DNA of 9,194 nt from an uncultured Selenomonadales bacterium (lineage in GTDB: Bacteria > Bacillota > Negativicutes > Selenomonadales > Selenomonadaceae), in the NCBI GenBank assembly GCA_947167555.1, contig CAMVIO010000063.1, positions 1 to 9,194 of the forward strand, read 5' to 3'. Under the pieces are notes generated by a model that worked only from the letters and a program-made list of their open reading frames with translations, was not told the origin of the DNA and searched no databases. Below are positions 1 to 7,491 of the stretch, piece by piece. Numbering within the stretch: the stretch's first letter is position 1; each line of letters starts with the position of its first letter. A program made the position numbers and the translations under genes.

Positions 1-1707
1 ATGCGTACATCACAGCTTTATGCGCCGACGCTTCGGGAAGTCCCGGCGGAGGCGGAGGTTATCAGCCACAAGCTCATGCTCCGGGCTGGCATGATTCGAA
101 AGGCAGCGGGAGGGCTTTATACTTATTTGCCGCTGGCGTGGCGTACTATCAAGAAAATCGAGCAGATTATCCGCGAGGAAATGGACGCGGCGGGAGGCCA
201 GGAAATTGCGATGCCGATTGTGCAGCCCTCGGAGCTTTGGAAGGAAACAGGCCGTTGGGAGGTTTACGGCGACGAGATGTTTCGCGTCAACGATCGCCAC
301 GGTCGTGAGTTTTGCCTTGGGCCGACGCACGAGGAAATGGTCACTTCCATTGTGCGGGATGAAGTGCGTTCCTATAAGCAGTTGCCGTTGATGCTTTACC
401 AGATTCAGAATAAGTATCGCGATGAGATTCGCCCACGTTTCGGCCTGATGCGCGGACGCGAATTCATCATGAAGGATCTGTACTCGTTCGATAAGGACGA
501 AGAGGGGATGCGCGTTTCCTATAAAAAAATGTATGACGCCTATACGAATATTTTTACGCGTTGCGGGCTGACCTTTCGTCCGGTCGAGGCTGACAACGGC
601 GCCATCGGCGGCGGTGGTTCCCATGAGTTTACGGTGTTGGCGGATGCCGGCGAGTCAAGCATCGCTTACTGCGAGAAATGCGACTATGCGGCCAGCGACG
701 AAAAAGCGGAGCTGAAGACGATCCATGCCGAAGCTGAGGATCAGTTGCCGTTGGAAAAAGTCGCGACGCCGGGCACGAAGACCATCGCTCTTTTAGCCGA
801 TTATTTGAAAGTTCCCGTTGAAAAGACAATCAAAGCTGTTGCCTATCAGACGGAAAAGGATGAGGTCGTGCTGGCATTTGTGCGTGGAGACCATGAGGTC
901 AACGAAGTCAAGGTGCTGAATGCGGTCGGTGCGATTGCGCTTCGCATGGCGGACGAGACAGCGATTCGCGCCGTTGGCGGCGAGCCTGGCTTCATGAGTC
1001 CAATCGGCGTCAAGAAGGGAACGAAGATTGTCGTCGACGTTACGGTCATGGAAATGGTGAATGCGGTCGCAGGGGCGAATGAGGCTGACGCGCATTATAA
1101 AAATGTAACGCCGAAGCGCGATTTCGGCGAGCCAATCGTTGCCGATATCCGCCTTGTTCAGGAAGGCGATCCGTGCCCGCATTGCGGTGCGCCGCTGAAA
1201 ATGACAAGGGGCATTGAGGCAGGACAGGTTTTTATGCTCGGCACGAAATACAGCGAAGCGCTTCACGCGACCTTCCTCGATGAGAGCGGTAAGGAAAAAC
1301 CGTTGATCATGGGGTGCTACGGCATCGGCGTCGGTCGGACGATGGCGGCTGCCATCGAGCAGAACAACGACAAAGACGGCATCATTTGGCCGAGGGCGAT
1401 TGCTCCGTTTGAGGTTGTTGTCGTTCCCGTCAATGCAAAGGTGCCGGAACAGTTGGAGTTGGCGGAGCAGATTTATAGTGAATTGAAAGCGGCCGGCGTT
1501 GACGTATTGCTCGACGACAGGAAGGAGCGCGCGGGCGTCAAGTTCAAGGATTGCGACTTGATCGGTTATCCACTCCGTGTCACCGTGGGGCCGAAGACTG
1601 TCGAGGAAGGAACGATCGAGCTTCGCGTCAGGAAGACTGGCGAGACCTTTGTTGAGGCGAAAGATAATTACCTCGCTAAGGTGTTGGAGCTTGTGGAAAA
1701 ATTGTAA
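1..1707 (+). CDS. proS: Prolyl-tRNA synthetase, bacterial type with editing insertion
   Basis: This cytoplasmic class II enzyme joins proline to tRNA-Pro using ATP. The 568 residues match the usual length of bacterial-type ProRS, and the N-terminus beginning MRTSQLYAPTLRE is typical, so the ATG at base 1 is probably the true start although its ribosome site lies outside the window. The GPTHEE motif is at residues 107-112, motif 2 (RDEIRPRFGLMRGREF) at 140-155, and motif 3 (GCYGIGVGR, with Arg446) at 438-446. Between motifs 2 and 3 lies the INS/YbaK-like editing domain (about 229-390), with VEKTIK near 273-278 and a GFMSP loop at 330-334. The anticodon-binding domain occupies about 467-568. 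Two Cys pairs (224/227 and 392/395) flank the editing domain and may bind zinc, which is inference. The gene ends in a double TAA, and the next gene begins 19 bases later. Confidence 0.97.
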   Translation: MRTSQLYAPTLREVPAEAEVISHKLMLRAGMIRKAAGGLYTYLPLAWRTIKKIEQIIREEMDAAGGQEIAMPIVQPSELWKETGRWEVYGDEMFRVNDRHGREFCLGPTHEEMVTSIVRDEVRSYKQLPLMLYQIQNKYRDEIRPRFGLMRGREFIMKDLYSFDKDEEGMRVSYKKMYDAYTNIFTRCGLTFRPVEADNGAIGGGGSHEFTVLADAGESSIAYCEKCDYAASDEKAELKTIHAEAEDQLPLEKVATPGTKTIALLADYLKVPVEKTIKAVAYQTEKDEVVLAFVRGDHEVNEVKVLNAVGAIALRMADETAIRAVGGEPGFMSPIGVKKGTKIVVDVTVMEMVNAVAGANEADAHYKNVTPKRDFGEPIVADIRLVQEGDPCPHCGAPLKMTRGIEAGQVFMLGTKYSEALHATFLDESGKEKPLIMGCYGIGVGRTMAAAIEQNNDKDGIIWPRAIAPFEVVVVPVNAKVPEQLELAEQIYSELKAAGVDVLLDDRKERAGVKFKDCDLIGYPLRVTVGPKTVEEGTIELRVRKTGETFVEAKDNYLAKVLELVEKL

Positions 1708-1716
1708 TAACCGTTT

Positions 1717-1723
1717 AGGGGGA
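1717..1723 (+). promoter_or_regulatory. Ribosome binding site that sets the TPR protein start
   Basis: The G-rich AGGGGGA lies 3 bases before the ATG at 1727. It can pair with the CCUCC of 16S rRNA through one G-U pair. It supports a start at 1727 rather than at the in-frame upstream ATG at 1577, which lies inside proS. No separate promoter or terminator is evident between proS and this gene, so co-transcription with proS is likely. Confidence 0.6.
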
Positions 1724-1726
1724 TAT

Positions 1727-3514
1727 ATGAACAAAAAATATCAAATCGGAATATCCCGTGTTCCAAGATTATTATTTGCTGTTTGCTTGATATTGTTGTT
1801 ATCCGCATCACGTACTTTTGCAACTGCTTCGTCGTTCTCGGCAATGGGGGAGTATGTCGCCGGCGACTTTGAGACCCCGTCCGTTGCGGAGCAGCGTGCC
1901 TTTATGGACGCGAAGGAAAATGTCGCTGAGCAGATGTCGATATATGTAGTGAAGCGTATTCAGGCCGCCAATGGTAAGATCTCAAAAGAACGAGGCTATG
2001 CTATTGCGTGGAATCTGCTTCAAGAGTCCCATAGAGGTATACACAGCGAAGCTTTGCCGGGAGGCGATAAACGCATAATTGTGGAGCTTATAGCTACGTT
2101 GGATGATTCCGCTATTGACGCGGCTTTTCAGCGCCCACACAAGGAGCAACGACAAGCAACCTTGATGGTTGATGAGCTTTGTAGAACCGTAGAACGGCTG
2201 AATCAGGATGCTGCTGAGTTGAAACGGAAACTTGCCGAGACGGAAGCACAGGGACAACCGGTGGAAGCAATCATGCGAGCGTTAATGGCGCAGGATAATA
2301 AATTTTTGTCGTTACTGGAGGTGGATGCTTCCTGTCAAGCGTATGAAAAAAAGGCGTATGACGAAGCTGTTGCGTCCTGTGATGCTGCGATTCGCACCGA
2401 TCCTCAGAATGCGGTCGCGTATAGCAATCGCGGAGTTGTCAATGAGGATAAAGGAATGCTTGATATGGCAATGGCCGATTACACTCGTGCCGTTGCTATG
2501 GACATGAACTGCGCGGCGGCATATGTCAACCGCGGGATTCTGTATGAAACAAATTCGCAGCATGATCGGGCAATTTCAGATTTGAATCGAGCGATTTCAT
2601 TGCTTCCTGATCATGCGGTGTCCTATTACAATCGCGGCCTCGCCTATAAGGGGAATAAAAAATACAGGAAAGCGATCGTGGATTTTTCCAAAGCGATTTC
2701 TCTAAATGCTGATTATGGGGAAGCGTATGAAGGACGCGGTAATGCGTATGTTTGCACTCGGCAATATGACAGGGCGGTTGCTGATTGCACCAAAGCGATT
2801 GCGTTGCTTCCTGATTCCGCAAACATTTATAATGACCGGGGCATTGCCCAGAATGGGCGTAAAAATTATGACAAGGCGATTGCGGATTTTACGCGTGCTG
2901 TTGAACTGGATCCCCGTTATGCGGAGGCGTTTGCCAATCGTGGCGATGTACGCTTAAAAAAAGAGGAATATGGGCTGGCGATTGAAGATTATACGCGTGT
3001 CCTAGCCATCGATCCTGAATACATAGCCATGTATGCCAAGCGCGGCAGTGTTTATGATGTCATGGAAGAATATGAAAAGGCGGTCAAGGAATATACCCGC
3101 GCCTTGGACATCAATCCAGAGTATGCTTTGGCTTGGTTCAATCGCGGCAATGATTATAAAATTTTGGGACAGAGGAATAAAGCGATTGACGATTATACGA
3201 AAGCCATTGAAATCGCTCCACAGTATGCGGACGCATATTGCAACCGTGGTAACCTGTATAACGAAAGCGGGGAATATAAAAAGGCCATTGAGGATTATTC
3301 TGCCGTAATCGAAATCCGGCCCAAGGATGCGGATGCATACAATAACCGAGGCGTTGCATATTATCAGTCAGGAGAATTCGATAAGGCAGCCGAGGATTTC
3401 CAAAAGGCGCTGAAATTGAATCCAAAGAATGAGACCTTCGAGCGCAATGTGAAGGCAATGCGAAGAAAAGATTCTGTTTTTGCGCTGGATTCGGAGGAAA
3501 ATGAGAATCTGTGA
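1727..3514 (+). CDS. Secreted tetratricopeptide-repeat protein with FlgT/LPP20-like N-terminal domain
   Basis: This 595-residue protein probably acts outside the cytoplasmic membrane as a protein-binding scaffold; no enzyme motif is visible and its partner is unknown. Residues 1-34 look like a Sec signal peptide: basic NKK and Arg residues, a hydrophobic core at about 15-28, and a likely cut after A32-T33-A34. Cys20 lies inside the core and is not a convincing lipobox. Residues 37-131 (FSAMGEYVAGD, then DAKENVAEQ) resemble FlgT N-terminal/LPP20-like domains of envelope proteins. Residues about 144-174 are charged and heptad-like, a likely short coiled coil. A degenerate TPR (about 196-228) is followed by ten 34-residue TPRs (229-568) with the pattern Y-x-NRG and KAI-x-DY-x-KAI. 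A polar 27-residue tail ends the protein. Base composition is more AT-rich than the flanking genes (hand count 24/60 G+C at 2641-2700, against 38/60 at 961-1020 in proS). The overall architecture is clear, but the specific role is not. Confidence 0.88.
   Translation: MNKKYQIGISRVPRLLFAVCLILLLSASRTFATASSFSAMGEYVAGDFETPSVAEQRAFMDAKENVAEQMSIYVVKRIQAANGKISKERGYAIAWNLLQESHRGIHSEALPGGDKRIIVELIATLDDSAIDAAFQRPHKEQRQATLMVDELCRTVERLNQDAAELKRKLAETEAQGQPVEAIMRALMAQDNKFLSLLEVDASCQAYEKKAYDEAVASCDAAIRTDPQNAVAYSNRGVVNEDKGMLDMAMADYTRAVAMDMNCAAAYVNRGILYETNSQHDRAISDLNRAISLLPDHAVSYYNRGLAYKGNKKYRKAIVDFSKAISLNADYGEAYEGRGNAYVCTRQYDRAVADCTKAIALLPDSANIYNDRGIAQNGRKNYDKAIADFTRAVELDPRYAEAFANRGDVRLKKEEYGLAIEDYTRVLAIDPEYIAMYAKRGSVYDVMEEYEKAVKEYTRALDINPEYALAWFNRGNDYKILGQRNKAIDDYTKAIEIAPQYADAYCNRGNLYNESGEYKKAIEDYSAVIEIRPKDADAYNNRGVAYYQSGEFDKAAEDFQKALKLNPKNETFERNVKAMRRKDSVFALDSEENENL
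2411..3430 (+). repeat. Ten tandem 102-bp units coding 34-residue TPR motifs
   Basis: The reading frame repeats every 34 codons without any insertion or deletion, in units starting at residues 229, 263, 297, 331, 365, 399, 433, 467, 501 and 535. Each unit carries Y/F at position 4, usually NRG at positions 6-8, a small-residue A-[IVM] pair near 20-21, and most have a Pro at 32. The units share a protein pattern but differ clearly at the DNA level, so this is an old, diverged TPR array rather than a recent DNA duplication. Confidence 0.9.
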
Positions 3515-3548
3515 AACTCATCGGCTTGATTAATGTGTAAGGAACGAT

Positions 3549-3614
3549 CAAAATCCGCAAAGCGTTTGGCGTAATTGCGTCTATGCTTTGCGGATTTTGC
3601 TATTTGCGTTTTTT
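3549..3614 (+). terminator. Intrinsic terminator after the TPR gene
   Basis: The arm CAAAATCCGCAAAGC (3549-3563) is perfectly complementary to GCTTTGCGGATTTTG (3585-3599), giving 15 bp, extendable by G-U and U-A pairs to about 17 bp. The remaining loop is about 17 bases. A run of six T (3609-3614) follows ten bases after the stem. Placed 34 bases after the TPR stop codon, it should end the proS-TPR transcript and separate it from pheST. The large loop and displaced T-run make it slightly atypical. Confidence 0.75.
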
Positions 3615-3632
3615 CGTCATCCGTAATAAAAT
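3604..3632 (+). promoter_or_regulatory. Candidate sigma-70-type promoter for pheS-pheT-zapA
   Basis: A -35-like TTGCGT (3604-3609; 3 of 6 consensus bases) and a -10-like TAAAAT (3627-3632; 5 of 6) are separated by exactly 17 bases. Transcription would start near 3639, giving a leader of about 47 bases before the pheS ATG. The -35 box overlaps the T-run of the preceding terminator. No T-box element fits in so short a leader, and no T-box consensus is seen. Confidence 0.45.
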
Positions 3633-3653
3633 AAGATGATTTGGAAATTTACA

Positions 3654-3670
3654 GGAAACGGTTTGTTTCC
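3654..3670 (+). other. Small hairpin in the pheS leader
   Basis: GGAAAC (3654-3659) can pair with GTTTCC (3665-3670) around a 5-base loop, ending 4 bases before the ribosome site GGGAGG. It could modulate pheS translation, but a 6-bp stem of this kind may also be chance. Confidence 0.25.
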
Positions 3671-3674
3671 GTTC

Positions 3675-3680
3675 GGGAGG
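3675..3680 (+). promoter_or_regulatory. Ribosome binding site that sets the pheS start
   Basis: GGGAGG lies 5 bases before the ATG at 3686. It favours this start over an in-frame TTG at 3641, which has no comparable site and would add 15 residues not expected in PheS. Confidence 0.75.
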
Positions 3681-3685
3681 CAGTT

Positions 3686-4717
3686 ATGGAGGAAAAGATT
3701 GCACGATTGAAGCAGGCGGCGGCGGAGAAAATCCGGCAGCATGCAGATACTCTTTCCGCGTTGAATGATGTTCGCGTGGAGTTCTTGGGGAAGAAAGGCG
3801 AGTTCACGACGCTTTTGCGCGGATTGAAGGAACTGGCGCAGGAGGAGCGTCCGCGCATCGGGCAGATTGTAAACGAGGCGCGCGGACAGATTGAGGCCCT
3901 TTTGGAAAAGAAGAGGGAGGAACTTCGCGTCCGGGATATGGAAGAAAAGCTTGCAAACGAGCGGCTCGATGTGACGCTTCCGGGGCACCATCAATGGCAA
4001 GGGCATCTTCATCCGTTAACGTTGACTCTCGATCGCATCAAGGCGATTTTCATGGATATGGGATTTACCGTCGAGGAAGGGCCGGAGATCGAGCGAGACT
4101 ATTTCAATTTCGAGGCGCTGAATTTGCCGAAGGATCATCCGGCGCGGGATATGCAGGATTCCTTCTATATCACTGAGGAAATCCTGATGCGCACTCAGAC
4201 GTCGCCGGTGCAGGCGCGCACGATGCAGGCCCATGAGCCGAACACGCCGATTCGCATGATTGCTCCGGGACGCGTTTATCGCCGTGACGATTACGATGCG
4301 ACTCATTCGCCGATGTTCACGCAGGTGGAAGGGCTTGTGATTGACAAAGGGGTGCGTTTTTCCGACCTTAAAGGTACATTGGAACTGTTTTTGCATCGTA
4401 TTTTCAACGAGAATATCGGGGTGCGTTTCCGTCCGAGCTTTTTTCCGTTCACGGAGCCCAGTGCGGAGGTCGATATTTCCTGCGTCATGTGTCATGGAAA
4501 AGGCTGCCGTGTATGCAAAGGCACCGGCTGGCTGGAAATCCTCGGCGCGGGTATGGTTCATCCGCATGTGCTGGAAATGAGCGGTTACGATCCGAAGCAG
4601 GTCACGGGATTCGCCTTCGGCCTCGGCGTTGAGCGTATCGCAATGCTCTCCTACGGCATCGATGATCTGCGTTTGTTCTATGACAATGATCTGCGCTTCC
4701 TGCGCCAGTTTGAATAA
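3686..4717 (+). CDS. pheS: Phenylalanyl-tRNA synthetase alpha subunit
   Basis: This is the catalytic alpha chain of the (alpha-beta)2 PheRS, which charges tRNA-Phe in the cytoplasm. At 343 residues it matches the Firmicutes type. Residues about 1-85 form the N-terminal coiled coil that binds tRNA. The class II core follows, with the GPEIERDYFNFEALN segment, DHPARDMQDSFYI, RTQTSPVQ, GRVYRRDDYDATHSP (motif 2), the FFPFTEPSAEVD segment and the C-terminal GFAFGLGVERIAML (motif 3). A four-cysteine knuckle, C266-x2-C269-x4-C274-x2-C277, precedes GTGWLEILGAGMVHP. This knuckle is familiar in Firmicutes PheS and absent from the shorter enterobacterial form. The start at 3686 is supported by GGGAGG five bases upstream. 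The beta-subunit gene follows after 34 bases, as expected for a stoichiometric complex. Confidence 0.97.
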   Translation: MEEKIARLKQAAAEKIRQHADTLSALNDVRVEFLGKKGEFTTLLRGLKELAQEERPRIGQIVNEARGQIEALLEKKREELRVRDMEEKLANERLDVTLPGHHQWQGHLHPLTLTLDRIKAIFMDMGFTVEEGPEIERDYFNFEALNLPKDHPARDMQDSFYITEEILMRTQTSPVQARTMQAHEPNTPIRMIAPGRVYRRDDYDATHSPMFTQVEGLVIDKGVRFSDLKGTLELFLHRIFNENIGVRFRPSFFPFTEPSAEVDISCVMCHGKGCRVCKGTGWLEILGAGMVHPHVLEMSGYDPKQVTGFAFGLGVERIAMLSYGIDDLRLFYDNDLRFLRQFE

Positions 4718-4751
4718 CGAAAGTATTTGACGACAGAAGGAGTAAGCATAT

Positions 4752-7187
4752 ATGCAGGTATCGATTCAGTGGCTGAAGGATTATATTGATTTTGACGAGA
4801 CCCCGGAGCAACTCGCCGACCTCTTGACTATGGCGGGTATTCCTGTGGAGAATGTTGTTCGGGCAGACGAGGGATTGGAAAAGGTTGTGACGGGAAAACT
4901 CATGGAAGTTGAACCGCATCCCGATTCCGACCATTTACAGATCTGCAAAGTGGATGTGGGGGAAAAAGAACCGTTGACCATCGTGACGGGGGCGCCAAAC
5001 GTCAAGCAGGGACAGGTCGTTCCGGTAGCGTTGGTGGGAGCTCATCTGCCGAACGGACAGAAAATCTCGAAGGGAAAACTTCGGGGGGTTCCGTCGATGG
5101 GAATGCTCTGCTCGGCGGACGAGCTGAAGATGGAGCTTGCGAATCTGCCGGAGGAGCAGAAGACGGGCATCTATATCCTGCCCGACGATACGCCGATTGG
5201 GCAGCCGGCTGCGAAAGCGCTGGGACTGGATGACTGCGTTTTGGAATTTGAACTGACTGCGAATCGCGGCGACTGCTTCAGCGTTTTCGGCATTGTGAGA
5301 GAAATTGCCGTATTGACGGGAAAGCAGCCGCATTGGCCGGAAATCTCCGCTAAGGAAGACGATGAGACAACGGCGGAGGAAATGGTGAAGATCGCTATCG
5401 ACGCGCCGGATCTCTGCTCGCGTTTTTCCGCCCGGGTGCTGAAAAACGTGAAAATCGGTCCGTCGCCCGAGTGGATGCAAAAACGGTTGGAGGGTGCGGG
5501 CATCCGCTCCATCAATAATGTGGTCGATGTGACGAATTTCGTGATGGTGGAACTCGGCCAGCCGATGCATGCCTATGATTATGACGAGGTCGTCGGTCAT
5601 TCGCTGACGGCACGTCGTGCCGAGGAAGGGGAAAACGTCCATACTCTTGATGATTCTTCGCGTCTGGCGAAGGGCGGCGAACTTGTGATTGCCGACGCGG
5701 AGAAGCCGGCGGGGCTTGCGGGCGTCATGGGCGGTCTTGAAACGGAGATTACGGAAAAAACGACGACGGTGGTTTTGGAAGCGGCGTCCTTCAACGGCCC
5801 GTCGATTCGCCGGACTTCTCGCGCGATTGGGCTTCATTCCGAGGCGTCGGGACGTTTCGAGCGTGGCGTGGACGTAACGGGGACGGTGCGAGCCCTTGAC
5901 CGTGCGGCGCAGTTGCTTTCGGAAATGGGCGCTTGTACGGTAACGAAGGGGGTTGTTGATGTCTATCCGGTAAAGCAGGAAAAGACGACAGTGTCGTTTA
6001 CGGCGGCGGAGGTCAACGGCCGGCTTGGCACTGAAATTCCGGGTGCGAAGATGAAAGGAATTCTTGAAAGTCTCGGATTTGTTGTCGAGGATACAGGAGC
6101 AGAAGCGTATCGCTTGACTGTGCCGTCTTGGCGCGGCGACGTATCCTGCATGGAGGATATTTCCGAGGAAGTCGCGCGGATTTACGGCTTCGACAATATT
6201 TTGTCCACGACGCCGCAAGGCGCGGTCATGGAGGCGAGGCAGAGCGCGCGGCAGGTATTTTCTGACAAGATTCGGCGTATTCTCGCTTCTCTCGGCATGG
6301 ACGAGGCGCGTTCCTTCGCGTTCACGCATCCATCGCTGTTCGATAAGTTGAATGTGCCGGAGGACAGCGAGCTTCGCCGGGCGATTCCCATCATGAATCC
6401 GCTGACGGATGAATATCCGCTGGTTCGTACGACGCTTTTGACGAACCTCATGGAAAATACAGTGCGCAATTTCTCACGAAAAAATGAGGATGTTCGGCTC
6501 TTTGAGATTGCTCCTGTCTTTTTGCCTAAGGCGCTGCCTGTGACGGAGCAGCCGGACGAGGTCCTGAAGCTGGCGGGGATTTTGACCGGGCGTCGGGAGC
6601 CGGTGGGCTGGGGACAAGACGGCGCAATGATTGACTTTTACGATGCAAAAGGCGTCGTGGAGCAGCTTTTCGCGGCGCTGTCTGTTTCTCGTTACACAGT
6701 TGAGTCGGGAGAACATTTCGCTCTTCATCCGGGGAAAACCGCGGTGTTCAAGAAAGGCCGGGATGTGCTCGCGGTGGTCGGCGAAGTCCATCCGGCGGTT
6801 CAGGAAGCTTTCGGCGTCACGAAAAAGCTCTATGTATTTGAGGTGGATGTGGCGACGCTATTGGCCAACGCGGCAAAGAATTTCACGTCTCAGCAGCTTC
6901 CGAAATATCCGGGGGTTTCCCGTGATCTTGCTTTGATTGTTTCGGAAGAGACGGCGGCGGCGGATGTCGAGCGAGTCATCAAGAAAAATGCGGGGCCCTA
7001 TTTCAAGGACGTCGCGCTGTTTGATCTCTACACGGGCAAGCAGATCGGCGAAGGAAAGAAGAGTCTTGCGTTTGCGTTGCACTTCCAGTCCGGGGAAAAG
7101 ACATTGACGGATGAGGAAGTGGACACGGCCGTAGGGAAGATTGTGGAGACGGCAAAGAAAGAATTCGGCGCAGAGCTTCGTATGTAA
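4752..7187 (+). CDS. pheT: Phenylalanyl-tRNA synthetase beta subunit
   Basis: This is the large beta chain of PheRS, which binds tRNA-Phe and hydrolyses mischarged Tyr-tRNA-Phe. The 811 residues are the full normal length. In order: the EMAP/OB-fold tRNA-binding domain (about 39-150, with VVTGKL and a PNVKQGQ loop); the B3/B4 editing domain (about 213-387, including SRFSARVL at 223-230 and GQPMHAYD with His273, equivalent to the editing-site His of other PheT); the B5 domain (about 416-485), with the magnesium-type acidic set D463, D469, E472, E473; a pseudo-catalytic core; and the C-terminal FDX-ACB anticodon-binding domain (about 718-811). The ribosome site AAGGAG (4737-4742) lies 9 bases before the ATG. 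zapA starts 15 bases after the stop codon, so the genes are probably co-transcribed. Confidence 0.97.
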   Translation: MQVSIQWLKDYIDFDETPEQLADLLTMAGIPVENVVRADEGLEKVVTGKLMEVEPHPDSDHLQICKVDVGEKEPLTIVTGAPNVKQGQVVPVALVGAHLPNGQKISKGKLRGVPSMGMLCSADELKMELANLPEEQKTGIYILPDDTPIGQPAAKALGLDDCVLEFELTANRGDCFSVFGIVREIAVLTGKQPHWPEISAKEDDETTAEEMVKIAIDAPDLCSRFSARVLKNVKIGPSPEWMQKRLEGAGIRSINNVVDVTNFVMVELGQPMHAYDYDEVVGHSLTARRAEEGENVHTLDDSSRLAKGGELVIADAEKPAGLAGVMGGLETEITEKTTTVVLEAASFNGPSIRRTSRAIGLHSEASGRFERGVDVTGTVRALDRAAQLLSEMGACTVTKGVVDVYPVKQEKTTVSFTAAEVNGRLGTEIPGAKMKGILESLGFVVEDTGAEAYRLTVPSWRGDVSCMEDISEEVARIYGFDNILSTTPQGAVMEARQSARQVFSDKIRRILASLGMDEARSFAFTHPSLFDKLNVPEDSELRRAIPIMNPLTDEYPLVRTTLLTNLMENTVRNFSRKNEDVRLFEIAPVFLPKALPVTEQPDEVLKLAGILTGRREPVGWGQDGAMIDFYDAKGVVEQLFAALSVSRYTVESGEHFALHPGKTAVFKKGRDVLAVVGEVHPAVQEAFGVTKKLYVFEVDVATLLANAAKNFTSQQLPKYPGVSRDLALIVSEETAAADVERVIKKNAGPYFKDVALFDLYTGKQIGEGKKSLAFALHFQSGEKTLTDEEVDTAVGKIVETAKKEFGAELRM

Positions 7188-7202
7188 ATAAGGAGCGATA
7201 CT

Positions 7203-7445
7203 ATGGACCAAAAAGTTGTCGTTGAAATTTTTGGTGAAAAATTTTCGCTGAAGACGGACCAGGATCCCGAATATCTTCAAATGCTGGCGTCCGTCGTCGA
7301 TAAGGAAATGCGGGCGGTTTCGCGGCAGGTGAACAATCTGCCGCCCGTGCGTATTGGTGTTCTCGCCGCACTGAAGCTCGCCGATGAGTATTTCCAACTA
7401 AAAAGGGATTTCGACGAAATGGCGGAATTGGCGAGGAAACGCTGA
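7203..7445 (+). CDS. zapA: Cell division protein ZapA
   Basis: This small cytoplasmic protein binds FtsZ and bundles its filaments at the division ring. The 80 residues show the family pattern: a short beta-strand start (VVVEIFGEKFSLK, residues 5-17), the DPEYLQMLASVVDKEM segment (21-36), and VLAALKLADEYFQL (53-66), leading into a C-terminal coiled coil. The commonly seen LAALN reads LAALK here (Lys57). AAGGAG (7190-7195) lies 7 bases before the ATG. A position directly after pheT is common for zapA in Firmicutes, which supports the call. The usual cvpA/mutS2 neighbours do not follow; a phosphate-uptake pair takes that place. Confidence 0.9.
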   Translation: MDQKVVVEIFGEKFSLKTDQDPEYLQMLASVVDKEMRAVSRQVNNLPPVRIGVLAALKLADEYFQLKRDFDEMAELARKR

Positions 7446-7448
7446 ATC

Positions 7449-7477
7449 TTGCCGAGACAAAGAATTCATGGTATAGT
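7449..7477 (+). promoter_or_regulatory. Candidate sigma-70-type promoter for the phosphate-uptake pair
   Basis: TTGCCG (7449-7454; 4 of 6 consensus) and TATAGT (7472-7477; 5 of 6) are separated by exactly 17 bases. The -35 box starts 4 bases after the zapA stop codon. Initiation would be near 7484, about 34 bases before the ATG at 7518. No Pho-box-like direct repeats are evident around it. Confidence 0.6.
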
Positions 7478-7491
7478 GTAAGCGGTTTCGT

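Noticed and set aside
1577..1726. 50-codon N-terminal extension of the TPR protein inside proS
   Set aside because: The extension overlaps the conserved end of proS in another frame, and would bury the signal peptide internally. The ATG at 1727 has its own ribosome site.
793..1734. 313-codon open frame on the - strand opposite proS
   Set aside because: It is antisense to a conserved enzyme, with a low-plausibility sequence and no supporting signals; a shadow of proS codon bias.
2411..3430. Recent DNA tandem duplication in the TPR array
   Set aside because: The units keep a 34-codon period, but their DNA and many of their residues differ widely, so this is ordinary TPR divergence rather than a young repeat.
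3654..3670. Phe leader-peptide attenuator ahead of pheS
   Set aside because: The short frame here holds only one Phe codon, there is no run of Phe codons, and no terminator/antiterminator pair is visible.
3641..3685. 15-codon N-terminal extension of PheS from a TTG
   Set aside because: The TTG has no good ribosome site and lies at about the predicted transcription start, while GGGAGG precedes the ATG at 3686 at normal spacing and gives the family length.
4016..4567. 183-codon open frame on the - strand opposite pheS
   Set aside because: It is antisense to the PheS catalytic core and has no recognisable protein features.
4935..6329. 464-codon open frame on the - strand opposite pheT
   Set aside because: It lies entirely opposite a conserved full-length pheT, its product is rich in Arg and His and resembles no family, and no ribosome site or promoter was seen. 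It is a by-product of GC-biased codon use.
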